55,863 nt of DNA, from NCBI RefSeq assembly GCF_017432245.1, contig NZ_JAFRJO010000082.1, positions 1 through 55,863 of the forward strand, in the 5' to 3' direction. How positions within the stretch are numbered: the first letter of the stretch is position 1; every line of letters begins with the position of its first letter. This document shows positions 1 to 7,214 of this stretch, piece after piece. Source of the DNA: Methanobrevibacter sp. (GTDB lineage: Archaea; Methanobacteriota; Methanobacteria; Methanobacteriales; Methanobacteriaceae). A model generated the notes under the pieces. It was not told where the DNA came from. It did no database searches and was given only the letters and a program-made list of their open reading frames with translations. Both the position numbers and the translations under genes were made by a program.

Positions 1-83
1 TAAAAGATTCATAAGCAATTAAATTTTAGATATGAATATCTGCAATATTGAATACACAAGTATAAACATATTGGAGGATTATT

Positions 84-1388
84 ATGCATTACCTACTAAA
101 TAACCCTGGAACATTTTGGTTTAAAGATGATGAAGAAAATAAATTTAATGGATCAATTATTGAAGAAAACAACCATTATTTTTTAAAAACCGATATAAAA
201 ATGGAAGATTATCCAAAATATCATAACAAAGAAATAATTATTGGTTATGTGAATAAAACAAAAATAACACTATACAAAAGTCACTTGTGGAATCCTTTTG
301 AAACATTAACATTTTCTATTGATTACATTTTCAAAAATTATGATTATAACTCAAATTTGAATTTTAAAGAAATTACACTTAGATTTCACAATCTAGAGAA
401 TTGGATTAGAAACAAAAAAATCTTTCCAATGAATTTTAATAATAATTATAAAAATCTTACAGAATATAAGCTTGTAAAAATTAAACTAAAAAAATTTGAG
501 ATAATATTTTCTTTAGGTAATTCAGTTAATTCAACTGATATTTCATTTTGTATAAAACCTCATTACTTAATACAGATTATCTATGAAAATAAAACCCCTA
601 TAGAAACTATACTAAAAGACATTAATATAATTAAAAAGTTTTTATCATTTTCAATGCATAATGAGACTGAAATAAAGCTTATGACATGCATGGTAGATAA
701 TGAATTCAATCCTTTTAATAAAATTGAAGTTTATTCAAAACTATTCGATAGAACTAACGAGAAAATAAACTCATTTGATATTTTAATTGAATTTGATGAA
801 ATAGAAGATATGCAACTCATAATTAGCAACTGGTTTAAAATTAGTGAGAAATACAAACCCTTACTTGACATTTATTTTATGAATTTTACAAATGAATCAT
901 ATCCCGAATACCAATTCTTATCATATACTCAAGCATTAGAATCATATTTAAGAAAAAATGAAAAATATATTGATAAATATATGGGAATTGAAGAATATGA
1001 AGATATTAAAAATCAAATAATTGATTTTATTCAAGAATTAATAAAAAATGAAGATCATAAAAATAGTTTGGGAAATAAAATTAAATTTGGTAATGAAATT
1101 TCACTAAGAAAACGATTAAAAGAACTAATCAATGATTTAAAGGATTATGAAATTATAAATAAAATAATTGATAGAAAGAAAGATAAGTTCATCGGTGAAG
1201 TTGTAGATACAAGAAATTATTATACTCATTACGATGATTCATCTAATTTCAAAAAAGACAATGAAAAATTACACATATTAAATTTTAAATTAAAAATATT
1301 AATTGAATTAATAATTTTAAAAGAATTAGGATTTTATGAAGAATTTATTGATGATAAATTGATGATTAAATATAGTGATATTATATAA
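84..1388 (+). CDS. ApeA-like HEPN domain protein (putative anti-phage RNase)
   Basis: Protein of 434 residues, starting after a clear GGAGG site. The N-terminal half (about 10-190) is a beta-rich domain with the FWF...G...I-G layout of ApeA N-terminal domains. The C-terminal half (about 280-425) is helical, with TQALESYLR near residue 305 and the motif RNYYTH at R377-H382. That motif fits the R-x4-6-H catalytic signature of HEPN ribonucleases, and the following LxxLIELIILKELGF is typical of ApeA C-termini. ApeA proteins are single-gene abortive-infection factors thought to cleave RNA on phage infection. The gene is very AT-rich and lies beside other accessory genes, consistent with a defence island. 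The family assignment comes from motif reading only; the role in this organism is inferred. Confidence 0.62.
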   Translation: MHYLLNNPGTFWFKDDEENKFNGSIIEENNHYFLKTDIKMEDYPKYHNKEIIIGYVNKTKITLYKSHLWNPFETLTFSIDYIFKNYDYNSNLNFKEITLRFHNLENWIRNKKIFPMNFNNNYKNLTEYKLVKIKLKKFEIIFSLGNSVNSTDISFCIKPHYLIQIIYENKTPIETILKDINIIKKFLSFSMHNETEIKLMTCMVDNEFNPFNKIEVYSKLFDRTNEKINSFDILIEFDEIEDMQLIISNWFKISEKYKPLLDIYFMNFTNESYPEYQFLSYTQALESYLRKNEKYIDKYMGIEEYEDIKNQIIDFIQELIKNEDHKNSLGNKIKFGNEISLRKRLKELINDLKDYEIINKIIDRKKDKFIGEVVDTRNYYTHYDDSSNFKKDNEKLHILNFKLKILIELIILKELGFYEEFIDDKLMIKYSDII

Positions 1389-1415
1389 TTTTTTAAACTT
1401 TCCCCCTAAAAATTT

Positions 1416-1645
1416 CTATATGGATAAATTTCCCATAATGTTTCTTAGAATTAATTTTGCAATTCCATCAATGTACTTTTCAAAATTCATGATTTTGCCA
1501 TCTCTTTTATTGTTTACATCGATTCAGTATAAACAATATCTATATAATTTCCAAATACTGGAATACTTGATATTCTTGATTTTGAAGAATTATTAAATCT
1601 AGAATCAAAAATATATTTTACATCTTCAAATTCCATAATTTTCAT
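1416..1645 (-). pseudogene. Small frameshifted gene remnant, unrecognised
   Basis: The minus strand reads MKIMEFEDVKYIFDSRF... from 1645 for 43 codons and stops near 1516. A shift of one frame just before that stop continues with NNKRDGKIMNFEKYIDGIAK and ends at the TAG at 1416-1418. Both halves have normal protein-like composition, so one frameshift in a gene of about 75 codons is the simplest reading. No clear ribosome binding site precedes the start. The product is not recognised. It sits between two accessory genes in a stretch that is otherwise without a gene (1389-1738). Two unrelated random ORFs cannot be excluded. Confidence 0.3.
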
Positions 1646-1738
1646 CTTATTTAAATATTATTCATATATCTTATTATCTTCTATAATACAGAATTATGAA
1701 GTTAATTTTTTGATACAATTATTCATGGTAATCCGATA

Positions 1739-2218
1739 TTACCAGATTTGTAAGAAAATTTGGATAATAATGCATATTGCATTTATAGCAGCTAAAAACA
1801 ACATTGCTTTTGTTAATTTTACATTATATTTCGTGAGATTTAGAGTTTCTTCATTTAATTTTGATGATTGTTCTTCAGATTGTTTAACAAAATTATATAA
1901 TTTCATATTTGTACGGATGATAGAAATTTCTGCTGGAGGGCATCTGTTTGGAAGAAGATCAATACTAGAAGAACCAAATTGAGAAAAATTAATTTTATTT
2001 GAGGTCCTACATCTATCATCAATATTATTTAACTTTTCACAATCATAATAACCTACACAAGTAGAAAAACGAATATAATCTTGATATCCCGTTTTATTAA
2101 AATTCTCTTTGCAACAATCATTAGAACAGAAAAATTCGTTTTCATCAGAAGTTACATAAAAATCATATGAATTAATCTTAGAATCACAAATTTTACATCT
2201 TTTTTCATTAGATTTCAT
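1739..2218 (-). CDS. Small zinc-finger protein with C-terminal membrane anchor, unknown function
   Basis: The ATG at 2218 follows AAGTGATTTTT and gives 159 residues; an upstream in-frame codon at 2227 has no binding site. Residues 8-36 carry Cys8-x2-Cys11 and Cys31-x3-Cys35-Cys36, which look like a treble-clef or TRASH-like zinc site (CKIC...FFCSNDCC). The middle is polar, about 100-130 is a likely amphipathic helix, and about 135-158 is a single hydrophobic segment at the very C-terminus. The layout suggests a cytosolic zinc domain tethered to the membrane. No family is recognised. It is flanked by a gene remnant and an AAA ATPase in the accessory segment. Confidence 0.6.
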   Translation of the reverse strand: MKSNEKRCKICDSKINSYDFYVTSDENEFFCSNDCCKENFNKTGYQDYIRFSTCVGYYDCEKLNNIDDRCRTSNKINFSQFGSSSIDLLPNRCPPAEISIIRTNMKLYNFVKQSEEQSSKLNEETLNLTKYNVKLTKAMLFLAAINAICIIIQIFLQIW

Positions 2219-2449
2219 AAAAATCACTTCGTTTCTAAAATATTTTATTTCATTGAAAAATGTTGAATTTAAAATTTATTAAAAAAATAGATATTAAAAT
2301 GCATAAATATCTATTCGGATTTTTAAAAATTTTTGATATAACTAAAATTCCTTTCTTTTTGAAACATATTTAATATATTTCATAAATACTTTTACCTTTC
2401 AAATTTAGCCTAACATATAATTTTGCTAGTGAAAATTAAAGAAAAAGAT

Positions 2450-3724
2450 TTATCTCAAACAACCAATTGGAATAACCTTTACTCCATCTCTCCTAGTATA
2501 AGCATCCTTTCCGCCTGTAAGAACAGCCAAAAAACTAGGATTATCCATTTTTTCATTCTTCTCAATTAAACTATTTATCTTAAGTAAATTTTGTGCTCCT
2601 TCTTCTATTCTTTCACTACCTAACTTACATTCTATCAATGCATATCTCCCATCCCTTAAATGGACTACACAATCAATTTCTAAATCTGTTTTATCATGGT
2701 AATAAGAAACTTTTCCACCATAAGGACTTGTATAAACACTTAAATCACGAATACATAAGTTTTCAAAAATAAATCCGAAAGTTTCCATATTTTTTTCCAT
2801 AAATTCGGGATTTGCATTCAATGCAGCCACTGCAATTGAAGGATCAATGAAAACCTTTTTATTCCCTGATCTGATAGCTGATTTTGACCTTATATTAGGT
2901 GACCATCCACGATTATCTTCAAGAACGAATAGCTTTTTCAATGCATCAATATAAGAATAATAAGTTGGTCTGCTAATGTCCATGAAATTCTCTTTCATAT
3001 CTGAAATAATAGTTTGGTCTTTTGCTAGTGTAGAGTTATTTCTAGCAATTGAACGCAACAATAATCTAACTCTATCAGGGTCACGTTTAACTCCATCAAC
3101 AGCAGATGCATCACTATTACAAATATTTTCCAAATAGGAATATGCCACGAACAATTGCCCTTCTTTTGTTGGTTGGTTCAATGAATCAGGCCATCCTCCA
3201 CGACAAGCTGCAAAAATCAAATCATCTATTGTCAAATCAGACTTACAATCATTTATATATAAATCAGGATTATTAAATAAATCAATTATTGATATTTGAC
3301 CATTGGATTCACCGCTTTCATATAAACTCATAGGTCTCATTAATAATCTATGTATTCTCCCAGTACCGGTATGTGTAATATTGTCTTCATTAACTACTGT
3401 TGATCCAGTTAAAATATATAATCCGTAACCGTCCGCATCATCAACACTTGTCCTAACTGCATCCCATAATACCGGTGCTACTTGCCATTCATCTATTAAT
3501 CTTGGTTTTTCCCCCCTTAATAGCCTTGAAGGTTCAATATCTGCCCACATCATATTTGTTTTATAATTATCCTTATCTTGTAATTTTAAGACACTTTTAG
3601 CATGTTGTTCTGCAGTAGTTGTTTTGCCACACCATTTAGGACCGATTATTAAAACAGCACCAATCATTTTAAGGTATTTATCTAATTCTTCATCAAGTAT
3701 TCTTTTTAAATATTTCTTAGGCAT
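2450..3724 (-). CDS. AAA_14 / DUF4143 family ATP-binding protein
   Basis: The ATG at 3724 follows GTGATTTTC and gives 424 residues. The N-terminal AAA_14 domain has a P-loop GPKWCGKT at about 28-35 and a Walker B-like PRLIDEWQ near 75. The C-terminal DUF4143 region includes YYSYIDALKKLFVLED and KKVFIDPSIAVAAL. It ends with EIDCVVHLRDGRYALIECKLG-type residues, resembling a PD-(D/E)xK nuclease-fold D...E-x-K site. These proteins are common and often multicopy in Methanobrevibacter; their function is not settled. The length is normal for the family and the frame is intact. Seven or more 23-bp direct repeats lie directly upstream and could be its control region. Confidence 0.85.
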   Translation of the reverse strand: MPKKYLKRILDEELDKYLKMIGAVLIIGPKWCGKTTTAEQHAKSVLKLQDKDNYKTNMMWADIEPSRLLRGEKPRLIDEWQVAPVLWDAVRTSVDDADGYGLYILTGSTVVNEDNITHTGTGRIHRLLMRPMSLYESGESNGQISIIDLFNNPDLYINDCKSDLTIDDLIFAACRGGWPDSLNQPTKEGQLFVAYSYLENICNSDASAVDGVKRDPDRVRLLLRSIARNNSTLAKDQTIISDMKENFMDISRPTYYSYIDALKKLFVLEDNRGWSPNIRSKSAIRSGNKKVFIDPSIAVAALNANPEFMEKNMETFGFIFENLCIRDLSVYTSPYGGKVSYYHDKTDLEIDCVVHLRDGRYALIECKLGSERIEEGAQNLLKINSLIEKNEKMDNPSFLAVLTGGKDAYTRRDGVKVIPIGCLR

Positions 3725-3755
3725 GAAAATCACATAATAAATTTAATTCTATTAT

Positions 3756-3939
3756 TTTATACTTTTTCTTAATAATACTTTACACTTTTTCATATAAATA
3801 TTTTACAATTTTTCCATAATTTAGTTTACAATTTTTCTTAATAATACTTTACACTTTTTCATATAACTATTTTACAATTTTTCCATAATTTAGTTAACAT
3901 TTTTTTCATAATTTTTTTAAGTTTTTTGCATAATCTTTC
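3756..3939. repeat. Iteron-like array of 23-bp direct repeats, upstream of the AAA_14 gene
   Basis: The core TTTACAMTTTTTC recurs at exactly 23-bp steps: units begin at 3756, 3779, 3802, 3825, 3848, 3871 and 3894, with a degenerate eighth from about 3917. The units follow a higher-order ABC-ABC pattern, so 3763-3831 and 3832-3900 form a near-perfect 69-bp duplication with only two differences. The array starts 32 bp upstream of the minus-strand ATPase start, so on that strand it reads as repeated GAAAAAKTGTAAA. It is gap-free, unlike a CRISPR. It could be a multi-site operator or an iteron-type binding region. Confidence 0.8.
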
Positions 3940-4192
3940 ATAATATTAAGTATATAAAAGATTTAATATAAATATTTTTAATAAATTACGACTGATTAAC
4001 TCTTAAATTAAAAACTAAACACATATAACTAGTTATAAATGAAAAAAAGAGTTTACTATACTTAACTATTTATTAAAAAATAGTAGCAGTATTCATCACA
4101 ATTTCAAAAAAATGAAAAATAGATTGAAAATTAGAAAGAATAATTAAAAAAAATAAAAAAATAGTTTAATCAAACTTTTTTAAAAAGTTTTA
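3940..4192. other. AT-rich intergenic stretch without a gene
   Basis: This stretch between the iteron array and the zinc-ribbon micro-genes is more than 80 percent A+T and has stops in all frames. The A-run rich part near 4130-4190 reads as T-rich on the minus strand and probably serves as the oligo-U terminator of the micro-gene ending at 4193. I see no RNA gene or clear promoter in it. Confidence 0.5.
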
Positions 4193-4330
4193 TTAGTCAT
4201 CACTGCTTCCGCCATTATAGACAGAGCCTGGTGCAAATGGATCCAATGGATGTGTTTTCATCCAATATCCACAATTCCAGCAACGACCGTCACTATCCAA
4301 TGGAAAACCGCAAATCGGACAAATAAGCAT
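4193..4330 (-). CDS. Zinc-ribbon micro-protein (45 aa), copy 1
   Basis: The ATG at 4330 follows GGTGATTATT, a strong site for this genome. The 45-residue product begins MLICPICGFPLDSDGRCWNC and continues GYW, then a Pro/Gly-rich acidic tail ending SSDD. Four cysteines form C-P-x-C-G ... C-W-x-C-G-Y, a minimal rubredoxin-knuckle zinc ribbon. The adjacent gene at 4358-4492 encodes a paralogue of nearly the same size and cysteine spacing, which strongly supports both as real genes. The function is unknown; such mini-ribbons usually bind protein or nucleic acid. Confidence 0.75.
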   Translation of the reverse strand: MLICPICGFPLDSDGRCWNCGYWMKTHPLDPFAPGSVYNGGSSDD

Positions 4331-4357
4331 AATAATCACCTAAATAAATGAACCCCT

Positions 4358-4492
4358 TCAAGGCAAGTATTCATCATTAAAATCATCATAGTCATAATCA
4401 TCTGGGCTGCCGAAATGAGCCATATATCCACATACCCAACAGTTTCCTTCGTCGTCTAATTCACTTCCACATGCAGGACATAAACCATACAT
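4358..4492 (-). CDS. Zinc-ribbon micro-protein (44 aa), copy 2
   Basis: The ATG at 4492 follows AGGGGGAATTTT. The 44-residue product begins MYGLCPACGSELDDEGNCWV and continues CGYMAHFG, then an acidic tail rich in Asp and Tyr ending NDEYLP. Its knuckles (C-P-x-C-G, N-C-W-x-C-G-Y) match copy 1, which starts 27 bp downstream, so the two form a tandem duplicated pair likely in one transcript. The tails have diverged in sequence but both stay acidic. The partner or target is unknown. Confidence 0.75.
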   Translation of the reverse strand: MYGLCPACGSELDDEGNCWVCGYMAHFGSPDDYDYDDFNDEYLP

Positions 4493-4631
4493 AAAATTCC
4501 CCCTAGAACTTTCAAATATCTAATCAAATATTCTATTTAAAAAATATTTCATTTAATAATTATAATGATTATAGTTACATTTAAAGTTTTCTATATTGTT
4601 AAGAAACAATAATCAACCAATAATACAATAA

Positions 4632-5123
4632 TTAATACTTACGTACAGAATAAAGCTCATCCCTATAGAATACATGATTATAATCCAATTCCGAGTCCAA
4701 ATCCACCAGTTTATAAGGCATATCCCCCCTTTGATAAATCAACAGATCCGTAGCGCTGAAATCGCTTAACTCATAAATGACATGATCGATAACCATTTGT
4801 TCCTCTTTAGTGAAATTAAACAATGGAATCTGCCTTAAGTAATATCTTTTGATTAGGTAATAATAGTAGACCTCTTGTCTATAATAGAGATTATGAGACC
4901 GTATCAGCTGATTCATATTCTCATTGAAATGCTTAGGAACCACCCCAATTCTTGACTTCATATAGACCTCGTTTGTTAAGGATTCACCATACAATTCATA
5001 ATAATTGAAGTCAATGAAATAGAGCAGAACAGAAATAACCGTTTTTCCAAGATTTTCCTTATGTGTGCAACGTGATATAATGTATAGTATAATTTTTATG
5101 TACTTTTCTTTTTTAAAATCCAT
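4632..5123 (-). CDS. Panacea / SocA-like (DUF4065) protein
   Basis: The start is taken as the ATG at 5123, preceded by GGTGTTTAAT; an in-frame TTG at 5135 is less likely. The 163-residue product has the Panacea core: LLYFIDFNYYELYGESLTNE near 35-55, then a V-P-K-H-F segment, then PLFNFTKEEQMVIDHVIYEL and a C-terminal SATDLLIYQRGDMPYK region. Panacea domains often act as antitoxins, or as adaptors in the case of SocA. No typical toxin gene lies next to it; the zinc-ribbon micro-genes are its nearest co-oriented neighbours. Family confidence is fair, the antitoxin role is only inferred. Confidence 0.7.
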   Translation of the reverse strand: MDFKKEKYIKIILYIISRCTHKENLGKTVISVLLYFIDFNYYELYGESLTNEVYMKSRIGVVPKHFNENMNQLIRSHNLYYRQEVYYYYLIKRYYLRQIPLFNFTKEEQMVIDHVIYELSDFSATDLLIYQRGDMPYKLVDLDSELDYNHVFYRDELYSVRKY

Positions 5124-5283
5124 ATTAAACACCAATCATTAATTCAATAATCAAATAAACCAAATAAAATGATTCAAATTTAATATTCTAAATTAAAAAA
5201 GAGTAACCATATGAACACTAAAATATTGGTTTCAACTTGCTATTAAAAGGAAAGAAAGAGCATATGAAAATTAATATCATTAT

Positions 5284-5298
5284 ATTTATATATAATAA
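5284..5298 (+). promoter_or_regulatory. TATA box of the ABC exporter-MarR operon
   Basis: A TTTATATATAAT-type TATA element lies about 115 bp upstream of the first ABC gene. The expected start site, about 25 bp downstream, would fall between or inside the two palindromes at 5303-5341, as expected for repression by steric blocking. Confidence 0.55.
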
Positions 5299-5301
5299 AA
5301 T

Positions 5302-5317
5302 CTAAAGGTACCTATAG
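5302..5317 (+). promoter_or_regulatory. Operator 1 of the exporter operon (AAAGGTACCT half-palindrome)
   Basis: CTAAAGGTACCTATAG is a near-perfect inverted repeat centred at 5309/5310. The same AAAGGTACCT core recurs 24 bp downstream. It is the likely binding site for the MarR protein encoded at the operon's end (inference). Confidence 0.6.
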
Positions 5318-5325
5318 AAAATAAT

Positions 5326-5341
5326 TTAAAGGTACCTTTAA
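5326..5341 (+). promoter_or_regulatory. Operator 2 of the exporter operon (perfect 16-bp palindrome)
   Basis: TTAAAGGTACCTTTAA is a perfect palindrome centred at 5333/5334. Its centre lies 24 bp from that of operator 1, slightly over two helical turns, so two dimers could bind on nearly the same face. It is downstream of the TATA box and close to the expected transcription start. Confidence 0.7.
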
Positions 5342-5407
5342 GAAATTAAGAATTAACAAAATATTTGCCTTTAAAATTATAGCTTAAAAAACAAAAGTAG
5401 GAAAATC

Positions 5408-7213
5408 ATGAATTTAACTGGAAAAATAAAGACTATAGGAAAATTGCTCAGTCCATTGAAAAAGAGCATAATTCCCCTATTTCTTATTATTGCATTTCTG
5501 TTGATTGACGTTTACTGTAACCTGACTCTACCTAAATACACTGCAGACATCGTAGATATCGGTATACAGAACACAGATTTCAACTACATAATAAGCGTAG
5601 GAACAATGATGATGGCTATGGTCTTGATAGGGGTATTTGCTACAATAGGACTTTCATACTTCTCAAGCAAAGTGTCAGCAGCTTATGGAAGGGATTTAAG
5701 AAAGATAAGCTATGAGAAGATATTGAAGTTTTCAAACTTTGAATTGAACAAGATATCAAGAGCATCACTCATTACACGTAATACAAACGATGTATACCAA
5801 ATACAAATCTTCTTAGGATTGTTCTTTACAACAATACTCTTTTCACCGATATTGGGTATAGGAAGCATACTTAAAGCAATGGAACTTGGAACCAACCTTT
5901 TATGGATCATTGCAGTGACATTCGCTGCTGCAATCATTCCTTTTGTAATAATATTCATCAGAACCATTCCTTACTTCAAGATAATGCAGGAATTGACTGA
6001 TAAGATCAACCAGACCTCAAGGGAAATATTGATGGGAATACCTGTAATCAAGGCATTCGTAAGACAGGACTATGAAGAGGAAAGATTTAGAAAGACCAAT
6101 GAAGACTTCCGTTCAGTGAACTTGAATGTATTCAGAATACTCTTAGTGTTATTGCCTGCAATGACTTTACTCTTGAATTTAATGATAGTTCTCATTTTAT
6201 ACTTTGGAGCATATGATGCAATCCAAGGTGAGATATTAACTGGAACAATCATAGCATTCATCCAATATGCTACACAAATCGTAATGGCATTTTTAATGAT
6301 GGGAGGATTCCTTGTCATGATTCCAAGGATTTTGGTATCTGGAAGACGTGTAGCTGAAGTGATAAATACAGAAATAACAATCAGCGATGGACCAATTGAC
6401 ACCATAGATGATAATCCGATAATTGAATTTAAAGATGTGGTTTACAGTTATCCTGGAAGTGAAAAGGAAACATTGAAAGACATCAATTTCAAACTGGAAA
6501 AGGGAAAAACCACTGCAATAATTGGAGGAACAGGAAGCGGTAAATCCACAATCCTAAATCTAATTCCTCGTCTTCAAGATGTAACTGGTGGTGAAATCCT
6601 TGTAAATGGCAATAACATCAAGGATTATAAATTAACAACCTTGAGAGACAGAATTTCCTATGCTCCACAAAAAGCAATTCTTTTTGAAGGAACAATAAGG
6701 TCAAATATGCTTATCGGAAAAGAGGATGCAAGTGATGAAGAGATTGAAAAAGCATTGAAAATGGCAGAAGTTGACTTTATAGAAAGCTTAGAGGATGGAG
6801 TTTCACAAGGGGCATCCAATTACTCAGGAGGGCAAAAGCAACGTCTACAACTTGCAAGATCAATAATCGCTGAACGTGACTTCTACCTATTTGACGACTG
6901 CTTCTCAGCACTTGACATGAACACTGAAGCAAAGGTGAAAGAGAACCTAAAAGGCTTAAAGGAAAACTCATCAATGCTTATTGTATCACAAAGGATTTCA
7001 ACAATCATGGATGCTGATGAGATTATTGTTCTTGATGAAGGTGAGATAATAGATAAGGGAAGCCATGATTACCTTAATGAGAACTGCAATATCTATAGAG
7101 AAATAGTATCTTCACAAATAGACCGTTCAAAAGACTTATTGTATGATAATGAGGAATCCTCTAATTATGTTTTAGATACAAGTTACCTTAAGAAATCAGC
7201 AGGAGGTAAATGA
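5408..7213 (+). CDS. ABC multidrug exporter half-transporter, subunit with degenerate Walker B
   Basis: Type IV (ABCB-like) half-transporter of 601 residues: a six-helix exporter domain (about 20-310) followed by an ATPase domain. The P-loop GGTGSGKST is at about 373-381, the signature YSGGQKQR near 471, and Walker B reads FYLFDDCFSALD near 491-502. The position after the Walker B Asp is Asp, not the catalytic Glu. Its partner starts one base after this stop and has the complementary defect (SHGQ signature). Together they form a heterodimer with one canonical and one degenerate ATP site, as in TM287/288-type exporters. Expression is probably controlled by the two palindromes upstream. The substrate is unknown; lipophilic drugs or lipids are likely. 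Confidence 0.93.
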   Translation: MNLTGKIKTIGKLLSPLKKSIIPLFLIIAFLLIDVYCNLTLPKYTADIVDIGIQNTDFNYIISVGTMMMAMVLIGVFATIGLSYFSSKVSAAYGRDLRKISYEKILKFSNFELNKISRASLITRNTNDVYQIQIFLGLFFTTILFSPILGIGSILKAMELGTNLLWIIAVTFAAAIIPFVIIFIRTIPYFKIMQELTDKINQTSREILMGIPVIKAFVRQDYEEERFRKTNEDFRSVNLNVFRILLVLLPAMTLLLNLMIVLILYFGAYDAIQGEILTGTIIAFIQYATQIVMAFLMMGGFLVMIPRILVSGRRVAEVINTEITISDGPIDTIDDNPIIEFKDVVYSYPGSEKETLKDINFKLEKGKTTAIIGGTGSGKSTILNLIPRLQDVTGGEILVNGNNIKDYKLTTLRDRISYAPQKAILFEGTIRSNMLIGKEDASDEEIEKALKMAEVDFIESLEDGVSQGASNYSGGQKQRLQLARSIIAERDFYLFDDCFSALDMNTEAKVKENLKGLKENSSMLIVSQRISTIMDADEIIVLDEGEIIDKGSHDYLNENCNIYREIVSSQIDRSKDLLYDNEESSNYVLDTSYLKKSAGGK

Positions 7214-7214
7214 T

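Noticed and set aside
1375-1982. Plus-strand ORFs of 73 and 90 codons
   Set aside because: The first is a hydrophobic AT-rich frame antisense to the gene remnant; the second is antisense to the zinc-finger gene. Neither has a binding site or protein-like composition.
3756-3939. A CRISPR array
   Set aside because: The 23-bp units abut without spacers, and the units vary by type A/B/C rather than separating unique spacers; no cas gene is nearby.
4493-4631. A toxin gene partner for the Panacea protein
   Set aside because: I looked for one next to the gene and found only 139 bp of AT-rich DNA with no usable frame.
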